Assembly (NCBI GenBank): GCA_027484025.1
Contig: JAIXTI010000101.1
Location: 1-52,818 of the forward strand
Source: a bacterium
Lineage (GTDB): Bacteria; Gemmatimonadota; Gemmatimonadetes; Gemmatimonadales; Gemmatimonadaceae
DNA: 52,818 nt
Direction of reading: 5' to 3'
The notes beneath the pieces were generated by a model. It was not told where the DNA came from. It searched no databases and saw only the letters and a program-made list of their open reading frames with translations. The translations under genes were made by a program, and so were the position numbers. Below, piece after piece: positions 44,201-50,273 of the stretch; the first letter of the stretch is position 1; each line of letters begins with the position of its first letter.

Positions 44201-44681
44201 CCTCGGCAAGGCGGGTGGGAGTGCGATGGCCGATGCCGAGGCAATTGGCCGGCTCATTTCGCTCGCGTTGCGCAGCGGTATTTCGATGCAGGAAATCCAT
44301 CGCCAGCTGCGCGGTATTTCGAGCGATCGTGCGGTAGGGTTGGGTCCCAACAAGGTGTTGTCGTTGCCCGACGCGGTGGGCATTGCGCTGGAGCAGTGGT
44401 GGCGCGAGAAGCAGGGAGTGCAAACGGACATGCTGAGTGGCGGTTCCGCTGCGGGAATGAGTTCGTTCCCACCCGCGAGTTTGTCACCGTTGCCGACACC
44501 GGCCGCCGGTGTGCCCATTACGCGTCCCCCGATGGCTGCTGAGCAGGCGCAATCGCAGATGGATTTTGGGAACGTGGGCGGCGAGGTGTTCATGGGCACC
44601 TGTCCCGATTGCGGCTCGCAGCTGGAGTTCGCGGAAGGGTGCGTGAAGTGCCACGTGTGCGGGTTTAGTGAGTGCGGGTGA
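41265..44681 (+). CDS. nrdJ: Adenosylcobalamin-dependent (class II) ribonucleotide reductase containing an intein
   Basis: The precursor is 1138 aa; splicing out residues 287-565 would leave 859. The enzyme reduces ribonucleotides to deoxyribonucleotides using a B12-derived radical. N-extein motifs are PNSPTLMNAGRPLGQLSACF (Cys of the disulfide pair), QSGGGTGFSFSRLR and GGTRRGANMGIL. The conserved NPCGEQPLL is interrupted after NP; the following Cys is the predicted thiyl-radical residue and CNLGSVNL carries the second disulfide Cys. After a coiled-coil linker near 890-930 come a TSCPD-type domain and a C-terminal CPDC...CHVC cysteine cluster. AGGAG precedes ATG 41265. Confidence 0.97.
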   Translation: MPFSVTPPDGLVTLSSNARTVLDKRYLVKDKSGTSIEKPEDMFWRVATVVAEADRRYGASDGAVQALAEEFYFLMTQRRFEPNSPTLMNAGRPLGQLSACFVLPVEDALSNGQNGIYDTLRSMALIHQSGGGTGFSFSRLRSKGSMVRSTTGVASGPISFMELYDASTDAVKQGGTRRGANMGILRVDHPDVLDFIGSKEDLSKITNFNISVGITTKFMDALKADGSYDLLDPSNGAVVGQLRAREVWDRMILGAWRTGEPGVFFIDEANKYNPVPHLGAYEATNPCVTGDTLVSTTHGLVPIAQMAERGDAAGVTLDSRFSAGKVGPAGVPFASGVKPVFRVVTREGYEIRVTADHRFMTARGWVEAQALQPGDALHIQNTKGGFGVEGTSEEGRVQGWLCSSNEVTTPEWMGGMAAEGGAATKLDRVPATLVAGSEAMQHGFLQALFTADAQVESARLVLFGESTVLLQDVQRMLLNFGIASSLEGTSTLAIERENVQRFATEIGFVGDERNADLAACVASSRGHEAFTARFDALVPAGEEMVYDLTEPLTHSFIGNGFVVHNCGEQPLLAYDVCNLGSVNLGYYVRNGQVDWDAMRRDIALSTHFLDNIIDVNKYPLPEIDALSKRIRRIGLGVMGFADMLVRLGIPYDSAEGVEMGRRVMEFLDVEGKKESERLAKERGAFPEWARSIWGPDETCARDAQGQRIRPMQLLRNCNVTTVAPTGTISIIAGCSSGLEPLFAVAFMRNQAGVMMPDVNEDFVAIAKAEGWYSDELMERIAKTGSVKHPEVPVSWQRVFNTANNIAPEYHIRMQAAFQQHCDSAISKTTNFGHAATVDDVRAIYEMAYDMKCKGVTVYRDGSRDGQVLSTGATQDAAAKRDGAAAAPAAGDAKTDGKDVAVLKRELGELQGTMAELQSELERTKKALFTAEAENANRRGKRSRPEVMRGTTYRKDTPLGTMFVNITEDEKGQPFEVFLNLGKAGGSAMADAEAIGRLISLALRSGISMQEIHRQLRGISSDRAVGLGPNKVLSLPDAVGIALEQWWREKQGVQTDMLSGGSAAGMSSFPPASLSPLPTPAAGVPITRPPMAAEQAQSQMDFGNVGGEVFMGTCPDCGSQLEFAEGCVKCHVCGFSECG
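42123..42959 (+). other. Intein inserted in NrdJ directly before the radical cysteine
   Basis: 279 residues in frame within nrdJ. It begins C-V-T-G-D-T-L-V (block A, Cys1), has block B with the T-x-x-H motif (RVTADHRFM), and ends with block F VYDLTEPLTHSFIGNGF and block G VVHN, then Cys+1. All standard splicing residues are present, so it should be active. The centre holds one DOD-homing-endonuclease-like motif (GFLQALFTADAQV, where DG has become DA) followed by LLQDVQRMLLNFGI. I see no second LAGLIDADG copy. The homing endonuclease is therefore probably decayed and the intein now fixed. Confidence 0.95.
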
Positions 44682-44772
44682 TCGCAGGGGCCGAGTGTCG
44701 GGACGCAGAAGTGTTTTGACACACCGCGCAGAAGTTTCTTGAAATCGGGGCGGCGACCGTCGCTCCCATAGG

Positions 44773-44811
44773 GAAAACGGGTGCTGACCATGCTGGTCGG
44801 CACCCGTTTTC
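44773..44811 (+). terminator. Strong intrinsic terminator after nrdJ
   Basis: GAAAACGGGTGCTGACCA and TGGTCGGCACCCGTTTTC form an 18-bp stem with one wobble and a 3-nt loop. The T-rich sequence TTTTCTGTTCTT follows. It lies about 90 nt after the nrdJ stop. Confidence 0.88.
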
Positions 44812-44851
44812 TGTTCTTGAAGGTCGACGCCGACTGCGGTAGCTTTCGGAT

Positions 44852-44964
44852 GTGCGGTGATTTCCCAGGCTTGACGGGCCGCACACCGGGGCATGCCCCG
44901 TCCATTCCGTCTAAGTCGCAGCGGCGAGCGCCGGCGACCCATTACCTGGGTCACCGGCGTTTTT
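44852..44964 (+). ncRNA. Candidate riboswitch-like leader with alternative terminator
   Basis: Outer helix P1: CGGTGA (44855-44860) with TCACCG (44951-44956), and CCCAGG (44864-44869) with CCTGGG (44945-44950), separated on the 5' side by a TTT bulge. Inside are P2, GACGG/CCGTC (44873-44877, 44907-44911), enclosing the palindrome CGGGGCATGCCCCG, and P4, GTCGC/GCGAC (44915-44919, 44934-44938). The alternative is a terminator: CGCCGGCGACCC (44929-44940) with GGGTCACCGGCG (44948-44959), then TTTTT. P1 and P4 each use bases of the terminator, so the two folds exclude each other. I do not recognise a known riboswitch class. Pairing was done by eye. Confidence 0.6.
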
Positions 44965-44980
44965 GCCTTTGGAGGGGCCC

Positions 44981-45052
44981 ATGCCGCTGGCTCAATCGAT
45001 TTCTAGTTCAGAAGGTCGGCTGTTCGACCCGCACCGCCGGAGCAGCCGATGA
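44981..45052 (+). CDS. 23-codon leader ORF downstream of the structured leader
   Basis: ATG 44981 is preceded by GGAGGGG at ideal spacing, the best ribosome-binding site in this region. The peptide is 23 aa (starts MPLAQSISSSEGRL, ends HRRSSR). Its TGA overlaps the ATG of the next gene (ATGA), so translating it would deliver ribosomes to a start that lacks its own Shine-Dalgarno. No codon runs typical of amino-acid attenuators are seen. It may be a coupling leader or a real small protein. Confidence 0.6.
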   Translation: MPLAQSISSSEGRLFDPHRRSSR

Positions 45053-45843
45053 CCGTGTCGCTGTCCCGGTCGTTCCCCATCGAGACCGGCATCGCTCTCG
45101 ACTTCCGGCCGTCGAGCTACGTCGCCGATTGGTGCGCCACCGCGGCGGCGGTGCAGAACATCGTGGGCGAGGAGCGACGTGAGCGGGTGCATCAGCGGCT
45201 GGCGGCGGGGGGGCTGCGCGCACCCATGCCCGAGCGCCTACTCGCGGATCACCTCACGGCGCGGCTGCGCGATAAGGTGGTCGCCCTCGATCCTGCGCGG
45301 AACATCAGCGGGGAGTATCTGCCACCGTACGAGCCGGGCGAGAACGAGATCGCCCGTGTCGTATTGGGCACCACCCCGCGCCTTGTCTACAGTCTGCGCG
45401 CGTGGACGCGGATGCTTCCGGGAAAGCGCCCGCACTTCGGGAAGTCGACGCGACGCACCGGGGAGGACCACAAAGTGTACCGCCTCGTCGGAGAGGGCGG
45501 CGTGCTCTTCAGCATGCCTTCACCGTGGTCGGTCGGGCCCCTGTCGGTGCGAGAGCTAATCCAGCTCATTGATCGCGTGCAGGCCCCGCATCTGGACGAC
45601 GTGCCGACACACTTGCCGTTTCCTGAGGCCTTGGTGTGGTGGCGCGCACGCCATGAGCATGACGGCCGCGCGCTGCAGCGCTTTGTTCGGGTTTCGAGCG
45701 TGGTGTACCCGGAACTCGGGGCCTTCTACCGTCAACGACTCCGCTGGTGGGTCGCTGGCCGACTTGCCCGCCCGTCTGAGTGTATGCGATTCGCCGACGC
45801 GCTGGACCGAGCGATGGAGGGGTGTTGGCAACGCGCCCGGTGA
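45049..45843 (+). CDS. Unknown protein in a phosphatase-linked cassette
   Basis: 264 aa, no signal peptide or membrane segment. Landmarks are FRPSSYVADWCATAA near the start, SGEYLPPYEPGENEIARVV in the middle (possible beginning of a beta-rich domain), a YRLVGEGGVLFSMPSPWSVG segment, and PLSVRELIQLIDRVQ. The C-terminal third is Arg/Trp-rich and helical. The central part resembles a widely scattered family of uncharacterised proteins, but I cannot name it. Start 45049 is within the leader-ORF stop, and its own stop holds the GTG of the phosphatase, so the two proteins are made in a coupled way. Confidence 0.7.
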   Translation: MTVSLSRSFPIETGIALDFRPSSYVADWCATAAAVQNIVGEERRERVHQRLAAGGLRAPMPERLLADHLTARLRDKVVALDPARNISGEYLPPYEPGENEIARVVLGTTPRLVYSLRAWTRMLPGKRPHFGKSTRRTGEDHKVYRLVGEGGVLFSMPSPWSVGPLSVRELIQLIDRVQAPHLDDVPTHLPFPEALVWWRARHEHDGRALQRFVRVSSVVYPELGAFYRQRLRWWVAGRLARPSECMRFADALDRAMEGCWQRAR

Positions 45844-46394
45844 CCAGCGCTCCACCGGTTCGAGACATTCCGTGCCTTTTTTCACCGCGATACTTCACGG
45901 TCATCCACCCGCGGTTTTGGGGTGGCGAGCATCCGTGTTCCGGCGGAGCTGCCAGAACGCAGGCGGCGCGACTTACCGCGTTGCTGGACGCGGGGGTGAC
46001 GACTTTCGTCGACCTCACGGAACATGGTCGGGAAAACGGCGTGGCGTCGTACGCTCGACAATTACGTGGGCGGCGGCGGGGATTGTCGGTGGCCTACTTC
46101 AATTTCCCCATGCCGGATGCACAGGCTCCACGGTGTCGTGCGCAGGTGGAGCAGGTGCTGGACGTGGTTGATGCGGCGCTGGAGAATAGAGAGACGGTGT
46201 ACCTGCATTGTCGGAGTGGTATTGGGCGCACCGGCACTATGCTCGCCCTACATCTGGTTCGGCACGGGTACGCGCCCACGGACGCGTTGCGGCACATCGA
46301 AGCGGCGTGGCGTCGGGATGGGCGCAGTCTGGTGTGGCCGCGTTGCCCGCAAACGGAAGGGCAGAGGAGGTACATCATGGAGACGGTCAATTGA
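45840..46394 (+). CDS. Tyrosine/dual-specificity-type protein phosphatase
   Basis: 184 aa from GTG 45840 (GTGA overlap). The P-loop HCRSGIGRTG near residue 130 has the catalytic Cys and Arg of the C-x5-R family. The general acid Asp is probably in YFNFPMPDAQ, about 30 residues earlier. The N-terminal WGGEHPC and TTFVDLTEHG are typical of bacterial members of this group. The protein should dephosphorylate phosphotyrosine or another phosphate ester; the coupled neighbour at 45049 is a natural candidate partner, by inference only. The next gene begins in its stop codon (TTGA). Confidence 0.87.
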   Translation: MTSAPPVRDIPCLFSPRYFTVIHPRFWGGEHPCSGGAARTQAARLTALLDAGVTTFVDLTEHGRENGVASYARQLRGRRRGLSVAYFNFPMPDAQAPRCRAQVEQVLDVVDAALENRETVYLHCRSGIGRTGTMLALHLVRHGYAPTDALRHIEAAWRRDGRSLVWPRCPQTEGQRRYIMETVN

Positions 46395-46815
46395 GCTTTC
46401 ATCCCGCGTATTTCAAAACGCGTTTTCGCGTGGAACAGCTGCCATCATCATGGCCGGAGTCATTTGTGATCGTGACGGCCTACGCCACGACAGGCGAGCA
46501 ATGGTCGGACGCAGAGAACAAGCGGGGCGATGAGGCGCTGACGCAGCGCTTGGCCGAACAGGGGGATGGGGCCTGCGCGTCATCGGCTATGATCCCGTTA
46601 CCGGCCACGCCGAGCCGGGATGGGCATTGGAGGTTGATCTGGAGACAGGGATCGGCCTAGGTAGGGAGTTCCGACAGGACGCGATCTACAGGGTAGAAGG
46701 CGACCGGCTCGTTGTGGTGTTGTGTCGCGAAAATGGCGTGGCGGCCGTTGGCGGTTTTCGGGAACGGGTCGACTCATTCGCAACGCAGGCGTTCGCAAGC
46801 AAAGCGCAAGGATGA
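46391..46815 (+). pseudogene. DUF3293-like gene with a frameshift
   Basis: The first frame starts at TTG 46391 in the phosphatase stop and gives the DUF3293-like opening PESFVIVTAYATTGEQWSDAENK-type residues (shown in part), then LTQRLAEQG. At the G run 46561-46565 the matching sequence moves to another frame: GWGLRVIGYDPVTGHAEPGW, GLGREFRQDAIYRVEGDRL and VVVLC, ending at 46815. Adding one G to the run restores a continuous protein of about 141 residues. So it is a recent loss, a homopolymer sequencing error, or a programmed shift. Left uncorrected, the first frame continues to 46660 with unrelated residues. Confidence 0.8.
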
Positions 46816-46847
46816 TATTCCCGTGACAGTAACCTTGTGAGTTTGTG

Positions 46848-46881
46848 AACACTTGACAGCATTTCAAAGTGTTTGTACTAT
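46848..46881 (+). promoter_or_regulatory. Sigma70-type promoter with overlapping inverted repeat
   Basis: TTGACA (46853-46858), a 17-bp spacer and TACTAT (46876-46881) form a near-consensus promoter, unusual here. AACACTT (46848-46854) and AAGTGTT (46867-46873) are perfect inverted repeats that overlap the -35 and spacer, where a repressor could bind. Transcription would start near 46888, about 42 nt before the NYN-protein ATG. Confidence 0.8.
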
Positions 46882-46929
46882 ATTGTCGTCGCCATACGGT
46901 TCCCTCAAATCGCCAACCGGGAAATCCTA

Positions 46930-47466
46930 ATGTTCGCCTCGTCCAAAGCATCCGCTGCACGGTCGCTCTGTCTGGTCCCAGACCGTGTTATCCCTCGTGC
47001 GAAGCAACTCCCCGCCGGACGCGCCCTGCATCTCGTGGATATCGAGAACCTCGCCGGTGCCGCCCGGGAATACCGCTGTTCCGCAGGTGAGGCGCTGGCG
47101 CAGTACCGCGCGCTGGCCGGAGTGACGGAGGGGGATCACGCGGTGATCGCCGCTGGCGGCCCCATGGCGTTCCGTGCCGGCCGTCTGTGGCACGGTGCCC
47201 GTGTCGTGGCGGCACGCGGACTGAATGGCGCCGATCTGGCCCTGATCAGCGAGGTCAGTGTCCCGGAGGCTATCGCCGCGCGCTTCGACCGGGTCGTCAT
47301 CGGCTCAGGGGACGGCATCTTCGTCGAGTCCATCAACGCCCTGCGTCGGCTCGGTATTCCCGTTGGGGTGGTGGCGCCTATCGGGGGACTCTCGGCGCAT
47401 AGCTACCGCGCGGCTTCGTTCGTCCGCGTTATGCTACCCGCGTTGTCGCATCAGGAGGCGGCGTGA
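46930..47466 (+). CDS. NYN/PIN-like domain protein, possible ribonuclease
   Basis: 178 aa from ATG 46930. The fold shows a first strand with LHLVDIENLAG (acidic residue plus Asn), a middle GADLALISEV, and a strand ERVV-like FDRVVIGSGDGIFVESINAL, then GIPVGVVAPI. Three Asp residues spaced this way match the metal-binding acids of NYN/PIN nucleases. The protein would cut RNA, though no activity is shown. It opens the restriction island, has its own strong promoter, and its stop overlaps the GTG of the methylase-specificity gene. Confidence 0.78.
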   Translation: MFASSKASAARSLCLVPDRVIPRAKQLPAGRALHLVDIENLAGAAREYRCSAGEALAQYRALAGVTEGDHAVIAAGGPMAFRAGRLWHGARVVAARGLNGADLALISEVSVPEAIAARFDRVVIGSGDGIFVESINALRRLGIPVGVVAPIGGLSAHSYRAASFVRVMLPALSHQEAA

Positions 47467-50195
47467 GCGACTCGCAGCAAAACGCTCGTGTGACGGTGAG
47501 CGAGATTGCGCAGATCGCGGGCGTGTCTGTGTCCGCCGTGTCGAATTGGCGCAAGCGTTACGCTGACTTCCCAGTTCCTGTCGAGGGGACAGCCGCGGGA
47601 GATTTCTTCGCATTGAACGACGTGATTCCGTGGCTGGATCGTCGCGGGAAAAAGGTACGTGCTCCCAAGCAGGTGGGGCTCGGTGAGCTCATCGTCGGTG
47701 CCTCGGAAGCTCTCCGTGGTGAAGGGGCCGCCAACGAGTCGCGGTTACTCGCCCTACTGCAGGTGCTCACTGTTTCTCGCTTCTCTGTCGCGTCGAAAAC
47801 TCGCAACGTGCCTGGAAACGCCTTGGCGTGGTCAGGCCTCATGGCCGCGTCCGTGGACCACTTGCCCATCGCATGGCAGCTTGCCGTCGAGGCCCTACCC
47901 GTCGGCGAGACTTCTGCCGTGCGCGAGGTTCTCGAAACTCCAGCGATCTCTTGGGCCGGTGTACAGAAGCTGCTTATCGCGATTGATCGACTTGCCCGAG
48001 ACGGCATGCGCGACGCGAGTCCGCGGGTGTTTGGCGAAGCCATCTCCCTCGTGATCCATCAACTGCAGGAGTCCCAGGCGATTCGTGTCTTCGGTTCTGC
48101 AACTCCGAAGAGCCTGACGTCGATGATGGTGCGGCTGCTCTCACCAATTGAGGGCGTCGTCTACGATCCGGCCGCAGGACACGCGATGGCCTTGGCTGAG
48201 GCCGCAAGGCAGGCTCAGGGCAAAGCGATCCAGCTCGTCGGGCAGGAAATCTCAGAGTACAGCTGGCGCGTCGGTGTGCTGCATCTCGCTCTTTGCGGAC
48301 TCGAGGGAAACCTCAACAGGGGGGACACGCTGCTGCATGATGCCTTTCGTGGACAGGAGGCTGACCGGATCATTCTGGATCCACCCCTCAATGCGCGGCT
48401 TAGCTCCACCGACATCGTCTTCGATCCCCGTTGGAAGTACGGTACCTCCAACGTGGCGGATTGGATGTGGGCGCAGCACCTCATTCAGCATCTCGGGCCG
48501 AACGGTATCGGCGTCATGGTGGCATCGATGGGAAGCCTGGCCCGCGGCGGCCGCGATGCGATGATCCGCGCTCGTCTTATCGAGGCGGGTGAACTGGATG
48601 CCGTTATCGCTCTTCCGCCCGGTCTCGTCGCGGGGACTAATGTGTCCATCGCGCTGCTGCTCTTCGACCGGTCGCGTGTGGGGCCTCGGGGAGATGTGCT
48701 CTTCATCGATGCACGACAGCTTGGTATGTCGAGACGCGGGCTCACGAATGAGCTGACTCCCGAGGCGATCACCAAAATTGACGATGCGGTGCGTGTGTGG
48801 CGTTCAGGGCAGTCAGTGTCCGAGCCAACGTTTGCAGCCGTCGCCAGTGCCAGCGAAATCCTTGGACACCCGTCCACGCCTCGTGATCAGGAGGCCCACC
48901 CTGACCTTACGCCGAACCGATTCATCCGGTATGTCGCGGCGGTGGCGGAGGGGGCGGCGCTGTCAGAGCTGCAGCAGATCCATTCGACGCTTGTCGCATC
49001 GGGGCGTTCGCTCGCCGACCTAGGAGGATTGAGGTCAGCGGTAACTGCAGCTGCCGCACGCCTGACGGCATCGCAGGTCGAATGGCCGTCCGTCCGTCTC
49101 AAGGACGTTCTTGAGGAACGTCCCGTCGCCGGTAGCCGAATTGATCCGGACGGTGACGAGGATGAGAGGCCGTTTGTATCTACGACTCTCGTTACCGGCA
49201 GTGGAGGAAGACTTACGCAAGTACCCGAGGACACCACGCGCAGTCGTCGAAAGGCGCGCACTGCGCAACGTGGGGACGTGCTGCTGGCATCTCGAGGCAT
49301 CGACGGCTCGAGTCGTCGGGTGTCGTGTGCAACTGTTGAAGTAGACGCGGATCTGGCCTTCAGCGATTCGCTGCTCTTGCTCACGCCCAAGGCAGACCTC
49401 CTGAACCCGGATTACCTGAGGTATGCCCTGACTTCAAGTTCAGGTGTGTCCGCCCTGGCCGCCCTTGCCACCGGCACCACCATCGCCAACATCCGACCGG
49501 ATGCACTTATGGAACTCGAAATCCGTGTTCCTCCCCTCGATGTGCAGAGGCAGATGGTAACGTCGTTGCGCGCGGTTGAGCAGGCGTCAGAAACGTTGGC
49601 CTCGGCTACGCAGCAAGTATCGGAGCTTTTCAACCTGCTTCGGAACGGTGCGTCAGTGGGCCTTTTGGCGCCGACAGCCCCGGGCGATGCCGACGACTCT
49701 GTGGTGGGTTCAGGGCCCAGTCAAAATCCGCTGACCCATCCCGTTGGCATTTGCGTGGATGGCGGCCCTGACGCTCCTCGCGGGCATCACTGGTTCAGCG
49801 ATGATCGGGTGGCACTGCGTTGGTATCTCGACAATCATGTAGTCCCCATGCTGAAGCGCAGTCATGACGCAGATCAGCTCTCCGCTGTGGAATACGCGCG
49901 GGTGTGGGCGGAGAAGCGAGGGGTCGGGCTGTCATTGGCAGCTTCATCGATCAACGCTGCCACCGCTCCGAAGATGCGCGTGGCATGGGTCGGAACCTTC
50001 GACGAACTGCGTGGCGGATCATCCACGTACGCGCGGTACCTCTGTGCAGAGTATTGGGAGGCCGTTCAAGGCGATGGAACCTTTCGTCGGCGCTGCAACC
50101 CCGACGAGATGATCCCAGAACAGCGGGGCATCTTCGACGAAGACGTCGAACGGTTCATCTCCATGCTCAACACGTTTGACTCGCAACCGACCTGA
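47463..50195 (+). CDS. HTH-methylase-specificity fusion, type I restriction-modification-like
   Basis: 910 aa from GTG 47463 (GTGA overlap; AGGAGG upstream). Residues about 12-58 are an HTH (SEIAQIAGVSVSAVSNWRKR). About 200-420 is an N6-adenine methylase domain in which motif I reads DPAAGHA (235; usual form DPACGSG) and motif IV reads DPPL (306; usual NPPY/F). About 540-735 is one type I target-recognition domain (VRLKDVLEE, RGDVLLASRGI, IANIRPDALMELEIRVPPL). A final ~170 residues are unassigned. The altered motifs suggest reduced or absent methyl transfer, perhaps leaving a DNA-recognition role. A canonical HsdM follows. Confidence 0.8.
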   Translation: MSDSQQNARVTVSEIAQIAGVSVSAVSNWRKRYADFPVPVEGTAAGDFFALNDVIPWLDRRGKKVRAPKQVGLGELIVGASEALRGEGAANESRLLALLQVLTVSRFSVASKTRNVPGNALAWSGLMAASVDHLPIAWQLAVEALPVGETSAVREVLETPAISWAGVQKLLIAIDRLARDGMRDASPRVFGEAISLVIHQLQESQAIRVFGSATPKSLTSMMVRLLSPIEGVVYDPAAGHAMALAEAARQAQGKAIQLVGQEISEYSWRVGVLHLALCGLEGNLNRGDTLLHDAFRGQEADRIILDPPLNARLSSTDIVFDPRWKYGTSNVADWMWAQHLIQHLGPNGIGVMVASMGSLARGGRDAMIRARLIEAGELDAVIALPPGLVAGTNVSIALLLFDRSRVGPRGDVLFIDARQLGMSRRGLTNELTPEAITKIDDAVRVWRSGQSVSEPTFAAVASASEILGHPSTPRDQEAHPDLTPNRFIRYVAAVAEGAALSELQQIHSTLVASGRSLADLGGLRSAVTAAAARLTASQVEWPSVRLKDVLEERPVAGSRIDPDGDEDERPFVSTTLVTGSGGRLTQVPEDTTRSRRKARTAQRGDVLLASRGIDGSSRRVSCATVEVDADLAFSDSLLLLTPKADLLNPDYLRYALTSSSGVSALAALATGTTIANIRPDALMELEIRVPPLDVQRQMVTSLRAVEQASETLASATQQVSELFNLLRNGASVGLLAPTAPGDADDSVVGSGPSQNPLTHPVGICVDGGPDAPRGHHWFSDDRVALRWYLDNHVVPMLKRSHDADQLSAVEYARVWAEKRGVGLSLAASSINAATAPKMRVAWVGTFDELRGGSSTYARYLCAEYWEAVQGDGTFRRRCNPDEMIPEQRGIFDEDVERFISMLNTFDSQPT

Positions 50196-50273
50196 TGGTG
50201 TCTACCAAGGCCTCTCGGCTGCCGCTGCACCTTTCTCCGCTCGTCTCGTTCGCTACGAACTCCGTCTTCCGAT

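Noticed and set aside
44852-44964. tRNA, T-box, SRP RNA, SAM, TPP, FMN, fluoride or cyclic-di-GMP element
   Set aside because: None of the sequence signatures that define those classes could be found, so the element is left unassigned.
46873-46929. Longer NYN protein starting at 46873
   Set aside because: That start lies within the -10/-35 region of the promoter, upstream of the predicted transcript start.
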